In this document: positions 36,389-44,344 of the stretch, piece after piece | Position numbering within the stretch: the first letter of the stretch is position 1 | Layout of the letters: each line of letters begins with the position of its first letter | Source of the DNA: DASYXZ01 sp035308965 | GTDB taxonomy: Bacteria > Acidobacteriota > Terriglobia > UBA7540 | NCBI GenBank assembly: GCA_035308965.1 | Contig: DATGFN010000065.1 | Location: 314,332 to 378,331 of the forward strand | Direction of reading: 5' to 3' | Length of the DNA stretch: 64,000 nucleotides | The notes under the pieces: model-generated | The model's database searches: none | Told to the model about the DNA's origin: nothing | Seen by the model: only the letters and a program-made list of their open reading frames with translations | Position numbers and translations under genes: made by a program

Positions 36389-38393
36389 TCTTTTACGCGC
36401 AGCTCCGTGGCACGAGACTACCGATCCCGATCTGACCAGCGAGTGGCTGGTCACCAACGGGCTGGGAGGCTATGCGTCCGGCACGGTTTTCGGTAAGCCT
36501 ACGCGACGATATCACGGTCTTCTTATCGCAGCTCTTCCGAATCCGCGAGGCCGGTTCATGATGCTGCAAGTAGTTGACGCGAGCCTTGAATTAAATGACC
36601 AGTCACAATTGTTCGCCGGGCCGCAAACTTTTCCGCAAGATCGCCCTGGCGAGCCAATGGGGCTGACTGAGTTCAGGCTGGAAGAACAACTGCCTGTATG
36701 GATTTTTCGATGGAAGGGATACTGCCTCGAAAAACGTCTTCTGTTGAATTACGCTCAAAACACAGTGCTCATTAGTTACTTTTTGCGGGAAGGCCCGGCT
36801 GGCGCTCATTTATATCTTAGGCCTGGCGTTAACTTCCGGCCATCTGGCGCGCCAGTTAACGCCGAACTGGCGAAACGATATTCCCTGAATGTAGGCGAAC
36901 GGGACTACGAGATTTCATCTGCCGAATCGCCCTGCTTGCGCTTGTTCTGCGAACCGACTGCCACACTGACGCTGGACAGTATGACAACAGACGGAATTGT
37001 ATACGCCGCCGAGCTGAATAGCGGATATGAATCAGTTGGCTCCATGTATAGCCCTGGGCATTTTTCTGTTGATCTTGCCGTCGGAGCCGAAGTCACTTTG
37101 ATCGCGTCGACCGAGACCTGGGAAACTATCGAGACGCTGCATTCAAGCGAGGCTCGACAGTTGTTTCTCCAGCGGCGGAGAGCCCTGTTGCAATCCGCGC
37201 CAACGACCTTGCGCACAGGGATTGGCGCGGAATTAGTGCTGGCGGCCGATCAATTTCTCACCAAGCCCGTGGGACGGTTGAAGGACGAGGTGTGGGCACG
37301 CGCTGCCGGCGATGAGGTGCGCACCGTCCTGGCCGGCTATCACTGGTTCGCCGATTGGGGTCGCGACACAATGATTAGCCTTGAGGGACTGGCATTGACG
37401 ACTGGTCGCCACGCCGAGGCTGGATGGATACTGCGGACATTCGCCCATTACATCCGCGACGGGTTAATCCCCAACTTCTTCCCCGAGGGGCAGGAGACCG
37501 GCCTATATCATACCGCGGACGCCACGCTCTGGTTCTTTCACGCCCTGGCGCGATACTTGGATTTTACCGGCGATGTCACCACCCTGCGACTCCTTATGCC
37601 AAAACTCCAGGAAGTCGTCGCTGCCCATCTAGCGGGAACGAAATTCGGCATCAAGGTCGATTCAGCTGACGGCCTTCTCACCCAGGGCGCGCCCGGTTAT
37701 CAACTCACATGGATGGACGCAAAAGTGGAAGATTGGGTCGTGACGCCTCGCAGAGGCAAGGCGGTGGAGATCAACGCTCTCTGGTTCAACACGCTTTGCT
37801 GCATGACCGAATGGATGGAGCAGTTAGGCCAGAAGGAGGAAAGTCAGCGCTTCTCGGGACTCGCACAGCGCACCCGGATCTCATTCAATCGTCGATTCTG
37901 GTGCGAAGAGAAAGGTTATTTGTACGACGTGGTGGATGGTGAAAGCGGCGATGATGCTGCTTGCCGCCCCAATCAGATCTTTGCAGTATCGCTTCCCCAC
38001 CCAGTCCTGGAGCAGGAGAGGTGGGCGAAGATTCTGGATGTAGTTACGCGTGATCTGTTGACACCGGTCGGGCTTCGTTCACTTAGTCCGTCCGATCCCG
38101 GCTATAAACCCAGATATGATGGAAACCTTCGATCTCGCGATGGAGCATACCACCAAGGCTCAGTTTGGGCCTGGCTGATCGGGCCTTATATCGACGCCTG
38201 GATAAAGATTCATCCCGGCGAAGAGAAAGTGGCTCGGAAGTTTCTTGACGGATTTATTGAACACCTCGATCACGCCTGTATCGGCTCTATTAGCGAAATA
38301 TTCGATGGGAATGCGCCATACACCCCTCGCGCTTGCATCGCTCAAGCTTGGAGTGTTGCCGAAGTTTTGCGATGTTGGGCGAAGACTGATTAG
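36381..38393 (+). CDS. Amylo-alpha-1,6-glucosidase (glycogen debranching enzyme, GH133-like)
   Basis: 670 residues; GTG 36381 lies inside the end of treZ (8-base overlap), so translation is coupled. An N-terminal beta domain has SEWLVTNGLGGYASGTVFG and TRRYHGLLIAALPNPRGR. The C-terminal (alpha/alpha)6 barrel has YHWFADWGRDTMISLEGL, PNFFPEGQETGLYHTADATL, YHQGSVWAWLIGPYIDA and ISEIFDGNAPYTPRACIAQAW. The family removes alpha-1,6 branches of glycogen. With TreZ it may turn glycogen-like chains into trehalose, but the TreY step is not encoded here. Confidence 0.93.
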   Translation: MTDLLRAAPWHETTDPDLTSEWLVTNGLGGYASGTVFGKPTRRYHGLLIAALPNPRGRFMMLQVVDASLELNDQSQLFAGPQTFPQDRPGEPMGLTEFRLEEQLPVWIFRWKGYCLEKRLLLNYAQNTVLISYFLREGPAGAHLYLRPGVNFRPSGAPVNAELAKRYSLNVGERDYEISSAESPCLRLFCEPTATLTLDSMTTDGIVYAAELNSGYESVGSMYSPGHFSVDLAVGAEVTLIASTETWETIETLHSSEARQLFLQRRRALLQSAPTTLRTGIGAELVLAADQFLTKPVGRLKDEVWARAAGDEVRTVLAGYHWFADWGRDTMISLEGLALTTGRHAEAGWILRTFAHYIRDGLIPNFFPEGQETGLYHTADATLWFFHALARYLDFTGDVTTLRLLMPKLQEVVAAHLAGTKFGIKVDSADGLLTQGAPGYQLTWMDAKVEDWVVTPRRGKAVEINALWFNTLCCMTEWMEQLGQKEESQRFSGLAQRTRISFNRRFWCEEKGYLYDVVDGESGDDAACRPNQIFAVSLPHPVLEQERWAKILDVVTRDLLTPVGLRSLSPSDPGYKPRYDGNLRSRDGAYHQGSVWAWLIGPYIDAWIKIHPGEEKVARKFLDGFIEHLDHACIGSISEIFDGNAPYTPRACIAQAWSVAEVLRCWAKTD

Positions 38394-38712
38394 AATACGA
38401 TCCCTGTATCAACAAAAAACATTCGCGTCGTATCGAGGCGATCAGCCGCTCGACGAATCGATTCCACTGGGAAGAACAACTCCACTAAACGCCGTCGCTG
38501 TTTCATATAAAGAATCCAGGCTTACAAAAAGCGCGAGCCTCCACGTGTCGGCTACGTGTCAGCATTTGCCCATTCTATCGTTTTGTGCGTTTTATGCTGG
38601 TGTTGTATTCCGATATCTTCCGTATTTTCAGTGAACGGAGAAAGTTCGAATCCCACCCTTTCCGCCATCCTACGCTAAAACTTCGGATGGCAAGCCACAA
38701 ACGTCCTCGTTG
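38394..38712. other. Intergenic region with second tRNA-Ser 3'-end copy
   Basis: 319 bases between convergent genes. It contains the 24-base tRNA 3'-end match at 38644-38667; no gene or clear terminator was seen. Confidence 0.45.
38644..38667 (+). repeat. Second copy of tRNA-Ser 3' end (putative attachment site)
   Basis: A 24-base stretch beginning GTTCGAATCCCACCCTTTCC matches 32467-32490 with one mismatch (T for C). It covers the T-loop, acceptor 3' strand and CCA. No tRNA body precedes it, so it is a remnant or attachment site rather than a gene. Confidence 0.7.
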
Positions 38713-40119
38713 TCAACGTCCCGTTGCCTCTATTAGGTCGAGTAGACCATTCACAATCGCGCCCTCCGCGCATCCCGGCTTCAATCGCGAACCGAGCACT
38801 TGGAAAGTCAGAGCGCCAAACGCAGTGTCATTGGGGATGTATCCGGAATTGGCCATGCCGTTGGCCAGCGTTACCATCAACGTGTTTGCCACCGGAGACT
38901 CCCGCTTCAACCGTTGGCCGATGGGGCTATACAATTCCGCATCCACTGACGCCAGCGCAATATTTCCAATCCGCATCACGCCCAATCGTATTTCCACCGG
39001 ATCGCCGTTCTCGTACGTCCCGGGTGTTCCCTCCCGAGCCGTATCGGTGCGCTTCCGTCCCGGACAGGTCACTGTTTTCTGCGCGGCGGTTATATTTGGG
39101 CTCGCCTCCAATCGGTTGATGTTGGTCATCACCCGAATCACTTCCTCGCCCAACAAGGTTCCCTCGCTATCCATTACATGTTCCAACGCATCCACTACTT
39201 TCGGGTCAGGCGGAGCCGCCTTTACTTTTCCATCGCGAATCGGGGCTTCCACCGGCTCGCGGGTAAGGACGTATCCCGTGATTGGCGCGCGGCTTCTCGA
39301 CGCCAGCACGTTCGTTCCCGCGCGAAGGTATAGCGGATTCTGGTCGCCGGACGCGCCTTGCACAAACACCGCCACTGTCTTGTCACCAAATGCCTGCTCG
39401 ACGTATCGCGACGCCGCTCCCGCGAAATCTGCGCTCGTCAGCCCGGCAAGAAATCCATTTACCGGATGCATGGCATAGTCCATATAAACCGCAATCGGCT
39501 CGCCGGTAGCCCCCAGGAATTCGATTACCGCAACGGTCTTGTCCGATGGGCCCTCCAGATTCGGCGCTTGAGTCCACAAGTGGCTTTCGGCATCCACCGC
39601 GTCTCGATTTACGTTCAAGTAGGATTTTCCGGTGCCATATCCCACGCGCGCCGGCTGCAACCTCGCTTTCGCTTGCCGCACCGCATCCAGAATCTGAGCC
39701 ACAATCGGTGGAGGTGGTTGATTCGCGCCCGCCTCCGCTCTCAGCGCACGCATTCCCGGAAAGCCTCCGGGACCCCACGCACTGTGAGTGTGCGTTGCTG
39801 ACATCACAATGTCTTCCACCGGGCAGCTCAGCTCCGCCGCGATCTGTTTCGCGGCGGCCTCCCACACTCCTTCAGGCAGCCCGCCTTGATCCGCTCCAAT
39901 CAGCGCCGCTTTCGTTGTTCCGTTATCGAGTACGATCGCCCGCACATATAGCCTCTCGTGCGCGTACTTTCCGGACGGCGGATTCGCTGGATCCACCGGG
40001 GGCGTGATATCCACCCGCGCTGCTCCCGCGCGCAACGTCGCCTGTCCTCTCGCCGTTGCTCCCCAACAGAGAGAATACGCGAGTACAGTCACCAGCCACA
40101 GCATCCCCTTCTTGCTCAT
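38713..40119 (-). CDS. Secreted neutral/alkaline ceramidase-like protein
   Basis: 468 residues from ATG 40119, supported by AGAGGAGAT upstream; the longer frame to 40254 lacks support. Signal peptide MSKKGMLWLVTVLAYSLCWG. The start of the mature protein (RAGAARVDITPP) and MSATHTHSAWGPGGFPGM, with candidate zinc histidines, are typical of the neutral/alkaline non-lysosomal ceramidase family, as are AMHPVNGF and QGASGDQNPL. It is shorter than full ceramidases (typically 650 or more), lacking an evident C-terminal Ig-like domain, so a broader amide or lipid hydrolase role is possible. Confidence 0.8.
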   Translation of the reverse strand: MSKKGMLWLVTVLAYSLCWGATARGQATLRAGAARVDITPPVDPANPPSGKYAHERLYVRAIVLDNGTTKAALIGADQGGLPEGVWEAAAKQIAAELSCPVEDIVMSATHTHSAWGPGGFPGMRALRAEAGANQPPPPIVAQILDAVRQAKARLQPARVGYGTGKSYLNVNRDAVDAESHLWTQAPNLEGPSDKTVAVIEFLGATGEPIAVYMDYAMHPVNGFLAGLTSADFAGAASRYVEQAFGDKTVAVFVQGASGDQNPLYLRAGTNVLASRSRAPITGYVLTREPVEAPIRDGKVKAAPPDPKVVDALEHVMDSEGTLLGEEVIRVMTNINRLEASPNITAAQKTVTCPGRKRTDTAREGTPGTYENGDPVEIRLGVMRIGNIALASVDAELYSPIGQRLKRESPVANTLMVTLANGMANSGYIPNDTAFGALTFQVLGSRLKPGCAEGAIVNGLLDLIEATGR

Positions 40120-40297
40120 TTTAGTAATCTCCTCTGACTTGATGAAAAGCCGGCTGCGAATCTCAGTTGTGCCACGGAATCCCATTATCCCACGCCGAGA
40201 ATATACCCTTCTCGGATTTTGGAAAAGGAACGGATTGCGAATCGGACGCGCCACGACCGCCGGAATGGTTGCTCAGCCACACGCTCGATGATACCTT

Positions 40298-41026
40298 TTG
40301 CGAATGGCGAAGTTCATAAGTCCCAGCTTGCGCGACACTCCCGGGGTGTTATCTCTCGTTCTGGCGATAGTCCGCGATGATTCACCGGAGGTGGCAAAGC
40401 TACTTGGAATGTCCCCCATACTGGCGCGAGAACCCCTTGCTGTCGGCGCCACGCGCCAAGCGGCAACTGAGTTCTATTTTAAAGAAATCAACCATTATTT
40501 GTTTGCCGGTGACACGCCATTGCACGCAGCTGCTGCTGGATATCGAAACCACATAGCGCAGGAGCTAATCAAGCATGGGGCAAACGTGGCCGCGGAAAAC
40601 AGGCGGGGAGCAACTCCTTTGCACTATGCGGCTGATGGAGGACCCGTGTCACCCGGATGGAATCCTCAGGCGCAGGCCGAAATGATCGCGTTTTTGATCA
40701 AACACGGAGCCAATCCAAACACGCTTAACAAGGATGGCGTAGCACCTCTGCACCGGGCCGTACGTCAACGGTGTCTGAAGGCAGTGGATGCGCTGTTGCG
40801 CAATGGCGCCGGCGTTCGGCTCAAAAATAAGAGCGGATCGACGCCTTTGCACCTCGCCGTGCAAAACACGGGTAGGCGCGGCACCGGATCGCCAATGGCG
40901 AAAGCCCTGCAACGCGAAATCTTTGAGCTATTGCTAAAAGCCGGAGCGAACCCCGAAGACCGGGATGCGCGAGGCAAGACCGCCAAGCAGTGCTCGCAAA
41001 GTGATTGGATGCACGAATTGTTATAG
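40298..41026 (+). CDS. Ankyrin-repeat protein
   Basis: 242 residues from TTG 40298 (ATG at 40304 is an alternative; no strong ribosome site). Four ankyrin repeats are visible: TPLHAAAAGYRNHIAQELIKHGANV, TPLHYAADGG...MIAFLIKHGANPN, APLHRAVRQRCLKAVDALLRNGAGV and TPLHLAVQNTG...IFELLLKAGANPE. Probably a protein-interaction module in the cytoplasm; no signal peptide was seen. Binding partner unknown. Confidence 0.85.
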   Translation: MRMAKFISPSLRDTPGVLSLVLAIVRDDSPEVAKLLGMSPILAREPLAVGATRQAATEFYFKEINHYLFAGDTPLHAAAAGYRNHIAQELIKHGANVAAENRRGATPLHYAADGGPVSPGWNPQAQAEMIAFLIKHGANPNTLNKDGVAPLHRAVRQRCLKAVDALLRNGAGVRLKNKSGSTPLHLAVQNTGRRGTGSPMAKALQREIFELLLKAGANPEDRDARGKTAKQCSQSDWMHELL

Positions 41027-41365
41027 CCCCATGAAGATCAGTTAGACGGTGCGAAAACGCGATTGATCGGCGGCTTGTGCCTCGTCAGCCAGGCACAGTC
41101 TACGCCTCGGCTGCGCCCTTCTTATGTGTGCGAGCGTTGATTACGCACGAATGCAAAATAGGATTGCATGACTGAATCCGTCCGGATGTTTAGGCGGATG
41201 AAGCAGGACAAAAGTCCCTGCCCCACCCGAAAATCAATTCAGGTGTATTGCCCCCTTGAATCAGGTAATTACCGGGTTGGACTTCTCAAACTTCCACCTT
41301 AAACTTTTCATGTGAGAGGGCACACGGATTGAATTGTGTCCACAGAAAGTAGAGTGGAGGTTCAC
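41027..41365. other. Intergenic region, probable promoter of next gene
   Basis: 339 bases. No RNA gene, repeat or terminator was recognised. The promoter of the 41366 gene should lie in its right part. Confidence 0.4.
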
Positions 41366-42229
41366 ATGCGAAACCTTGCCAACACAACGAAAAAGTTGGG
41401 ATTAGCTGTATTTTTATTTTCAATTTCTGCTGCAATACCCTTGTGGGGGGATACACTTATTCTCCGCAACGGCAGAACAATTCCAGGCCAAATGACCAGA
41501 GCCGATGCCTACATGATTACCTTCACGGGCCAAAATGGCCGGACGATGCGTTATCGTGTGGATGATGTGGAGGCCATTCAGTTTGGTGATGCTCCGTACC
41601 GTTCTGACGCCGGTCCGGCCATTTACCAACGGCCGGGGGACGATCACCGCGATTATCCAGGCAATCGCAATGACCAGGCTGACGAAAATCAGGGTGACCG
41701 GAACTACGATCAAGCACGCATGGAGCGAGTGATCATTCCAGCGGGCACCGAGGTTGCGGTGAGGACGAACGTGCGCATCGATGCGCGTGATGCCGTGGAA
41801 GGCCAAAGTTACCCCGCCCAGATTGAGGAGAATGTTCGCGGCTCGGACGGCTCGATCGCCATTCCGCGAGGGTCAGATGCCTCGCTGATTATCCGGCAGA
41901 TGGAAAACAATGGCGACCTAATACTCGATGTGGATTCCATCACGGTGGGCGGGCGGCGCTACCGCGTGAGCACTGCGGATGAAGAAATCCGCGCTGGGGC
42001 TGGTGCCAGGCGCACGGGCGAGTATGCGGGCGGCGGAGCCATGCTCGGCGCAATCGTCGGAGCGATCGCCGGCGGCGGAAAAGGCGCGGCCATTGGCGCG
42101 GCTGCGGGCGCGGGGTCCGGAGCCATCACTGCCCAGATCGTAACGCGAGGGAAAGAAGTGCACGTTCCGGCGGAATCTGTGGTTCGCTTCAGGCTGGATC
42201 GCCCACTCAGGTTGCATCTGTGGTCTTGA
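41366..42229 (+). CDS. Exported glycine-zipper envelope protein
   Basis: 287 residues from ATG 41366 (GTGGAGG just upstream); signal peptide MRNLANTTKKLGLAVFLFSI. The first part (DTLILRNGRTIPGQMTRA...YRVDDVEAIQFGD) resembles a small SH3/beta module. A Gln/Asp-rich linker leads to a second beta domain (VIPAGTEVAVRTNVRIDA; SLIIRQMENNGDLILDVDSI). The end is a glycine zipper (GGGAMLGAIVGAIAGGGKGA...GAAAGAGSGAI) as in envelope-associated lipoproteins. Likely periplasmic or outer-membrane associated; function unknown. Confidence 0.75.
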   Translation: MRNLANTTKKLGLAVFLFSISAAIPLWGDTLILRNGRTIPGQMTRADAYMITFTGQNGRTMRYRVDDVEAIQFGDAPYRSDAGPAIYQRPGDDHRDYPGNRNDQADENQGDRNYDQARMERVIIPAGTEVAVRTNVRIDARDAVEGQSYPAQIEENVRGSDGSIAIPRGSDASLIIRQMENNGDLILDVDSITVGGRRYRVSTADEEIRAGAGARRTGEYAGGGAMLGAIVGAIAGGGKGAAIGAAAGAGSGAITAQIVTRGKEVHVPAESVVRFRLDRPLRLHLWS

Positions 42230-42255
42230 ACGATTGAAGCTGAGTTGGACGGGAT

Positions 42256-43455
42256 CTAGTTTTTTCTCGCCGCCCTTGGTTCCGGCTCGTAGGTGCAAAA
42301 GGGGTCCGAGGCGAGGGGGTTGCCCGTAGCTTCAAAGGCGCGCGCGCGTGAGCCGCCGCAGAGCGCGCTGTATTCGCAGAATCCGCAAGGGCCCTCGAAT
42401 TGTGTCGGATCGTGGAGCGATTTGAACGCGGGCGCGTTCCGGTAAATATCGGCCACACGGTCTTTGCGAACGTTGCCCACCACCAGGGGGAGGAAGCCCG
42501 CCGGACAGATATCTCCGGTGCTGGAAACGAACATGATGCCGTGCCCATCGCGAATCCCAAATCCACGGTAAGCCGGGCTCCGCTTGATCTGTTCGCCGGT
42601 TAAGCCCTCCGCGCGCATCCGCTCGAGCGCCACGCGCCGGTAGGACGGAGCTTCGGTCGTGGCCACGATAAACGGCGCGGCGCGCGAAGTTTCGTAAATC
42701 CATCCCATCAGCTTTTCGCCTTCCGGCGCGGTGAGAGGTTGTAGCACTTTGCCGCGGCCGACCGAAATTAAGAAGAACAGGCTCCAGCGAGCCACCCCAA
42801 AAGGCTTCAGGAGTTCGTAAACGGAAGGCACGTCGCCCGCTGTTTCCGCCGACACCAGGGTGTTCACTTGTAGCGGCATTTTAAGTTCCTGGGCCCAACG
42901 CAGCGCCTGTAAAGTGCGGTCGAAAGTGCCGGGAACGCCGCGAATGGAGTCATGTCGCTCAGAGGTGGAACCGTCGAGGCTCAGTCCCAATCCTTCTACG
43001 TAGTGCTCCTGCAATCTAACCAGGACGTCGCGGGTGAATGCCGGAGTGGCGGCCGGCGTGATGGAAACTCCGATTCCCAACTTGTGGGCTTCGTCAATCA
43101 AGTCGTAAAGGTCCTTACGGTCGAGCGGATCCCCGCCCGTCAGGATCAGTTGCGGCAGCGGGTCGCCAAAATCACGGAATTGGCCCAGAAATTTAACACC
43201 TTCTTCAAAGGTCAATTCGAATGGGTGAGGATTCGGAACAGCGGAGGCTCGGCAATGCCGGCAAGCCAGGGCGCAAGCCTGCGTCATCTCCCAATAAATG
43301 TTGATCGGCGTTTGGCTGTAGTCGCGCGCCCCGTGGCGAGGCGCTGCTCCGTGATGTGGATGCTCTGGCATGACTGAGAGGCAGGGCGCTTTCCAGCTTA
43401 GGAAAAATCGTTCCATAAAATCGTACTCGGGGCTGGCAAACTCAGTCAAGCTCAA
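42256..43455 (-). CDS. Radical SAM/SPASM protein
   Basis: 399 residues with a CxxxCxxC cluster at Cys61, Cys65 and Cys68 (TQACALACRHCRAS). The SAM barrel shows LILTGGDPLDRKDL and GLSLDGSTSERHDSI. The C-terminal SPASM-type cysteines are in CPAGFLPLVVGN and CGFCEYSALCGGSRARAFEATG...DPFC. Similar to haem-d1/AhbD-like radical SAM proteins often filed as TIGR04053; the exact substrate is unknown. The start is uncertain (TTG 43455, or internal Met at 14 or 29). Divergent from the peroxiredoxin/MBL operon. Confidence 0.87.
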   Translation of the reverse strand: MSLTEFASPEYDFMERFFLSWKAPCLSVMPEHPHHGAAPRHGARDYSQTPINIYWEMTQACALACRHCRASAVPNPHPFELTFEEGVKFLGQFRDFGDPLPQLILTGGDPLDRKDLYDLIDEAHKLGIGVSITPAATPAFTRDVLVRLQEHYVEGLGLSLDGSTSERHDSIRGVPGTFDRTLQALRWAQELKMPLQVNTLVSAETAGDVPSVYELLKPFGVARWSLFFLISVGRGKVLQPLTAPEGEKLMGWIYETSRAAPFIVATTEAPSYRRVALERMRAEGLTGEQIKRSPAYRGFGIRDGHGIMFVSSTGDICPAGFLPLVVGNVRKDRVADIYRNAPAFKSLHDPTQFEGPCGFCEYSALCGGSRARAFEATGNPLASDPFCTYEPEPRAARKN

Positions 43456-43463
43456 ATCGGCGG

Positions 43464-43571
43464 TAGTGGCTCAATTTGATCTAAAGGCGGCTCGGGGACC
43501 CCACATGGCGAGCCGCAAATGACGAGTAGGGATCCCCGCAACTCGCCGCTTCAAAACCAAGCTGACCCAAT
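43464..43571. repeat. Dispersed repeat copy 1 (TAGTGG...CTAAAGGCGGCT type)
   Basis: Begins TAGTGGCTCAATTTGATC and contains AAAGGCGGCT...TGGCGAG...ACTCGCCGCT. It corresponds to the longer palindromic repeat at 55325-55409, which begins TAGTGGGTCAGTTTGACG. Together they form a small dispersed intergenic repeat family. It lies in the divergent intergenic region. Confidence 0.5.
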
Positions 43572-43620
43572 GTTCAGCTCGAAGTCGAATTGACATCTAT
43601 TCGGGAACGGATGATCGTTG

Positions 43621-43626
43621 TATAAT
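43621..43626 (+). promoter_or_regulatory. Candidate -10 element for the peroxiredoxin operon
   Basis: TATAAT, 41 bases before the ATG at 43667. A TTGACA at 43590-43595 exists but is 25 bases upstream, outside the usual 16-18 base spacing, so only the -10 box is proposed. Confidence 0.35.
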
Positions 43627-43666
43627 TCAAGAGGGAAATCGAAATCAAAATATCAGGAGAAAAATC

Positions 43667-44323
43667 ATGCTACGCATCAATGATGATGCCCCCAACTTCA
43701 CCGCAGAATCGTCGCAGGGCACAATCAATTTCCACGATTGGATAGGCAACGGCTGGGCCATATTGTTTTCACATCCCAAAGATTTTACTCCCGTATGCAC
43801 CACGGAACTGGGGTACATGGCGGGCCTTCAACCGGAATTCGAGAAACGGAACTGCAAGATCGTCGGGTTGAGCGTGGATCCCGTCAGCAGCCACAGCAAA
43901 TGGGCCGTGGACATCGAAGAGACTCAGGGCCACAAGGTAAATTACCCCATGATCGGGGATCCGGAACTCAAGGTGGCCAAGCTTTATGACATGCTACCAG
44001 CCGACGCGGGCAATACTTCTGAGGGCCGGACGGCGGCCACCAACGCCACCGTGCGCACCGTGTTCGTGATCGGTCCGGACAAGAAGATCAAGTTGATGCT
44101 CAGCTACCCCATGAGCACCGGCCGCAACTTCGACGAAGTATTGCGGGTACTCGATTCGATCCAACTCACGGCCAAGCACAAGGTCGCCACACCGGTAAAT
44201 TGGAAACATGGCGACGACGTGATTATCCTCCCTTCCGTGACGGAGGATGAAGCCAAACAGAAGTATCCCGGCGGCTGGAAATCTCCCCGGCCCTACATAC
44301 GAATCGTTCCCCAGCCCAAGTGA
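43667..44323 (+). CDS. 1-Cys-type (Prx6) peroxiredoxin
   Basis: 218-residue cytoplasmic peroxidase that reduces peroxides. ATG 43667 follows CAGGAGAA. The peroxidatic site is PVCTTE with Cys44. HSKWAVDIEE, NYPMIGDPELKVAKLYDML and RTVFVIGPDKKIKL are typical of Prx6/AhpC family members. The C-terminal PRPYIRIVPQP tail and size match the Prx6 subgroup. A Cys at about 62 (RNCKIVG) is present but not in the usual resolving position. It starts a two-gene operon with the MBL-rhodanese protein, 21 bases away. Confidence 0.93.
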   Translation: MLRINDDAPNFTAESSQGTINFHDWIGNGWAILFSHPKDFTPVCTTELGYMAGLQPEFEKRNCKIVGLSVDPVSSHSKWAVDIEETQGHKVNYPMIGDPELKVAKLYDMLPADAGNTSEGRTAATNATVRTVFVIGPDKKIKLMLSYPMSTGRNFDEVLRVLDSIQLTAKHKVATPVNWKHGDDVIILPSVTEDEAKQKYPGGWKSPRPYIRIVPQPK

Positions 44324-44344
44324 TGCACCCAAGCTGAGTGCGTA

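Noticed and set aside
43590..43626. Full sigma-70 promoter from TTGACA and TATAAT
   Set aside because: The gap is 25 bases, too long for a standard promoter; only the -10 element is kept at low confidence.
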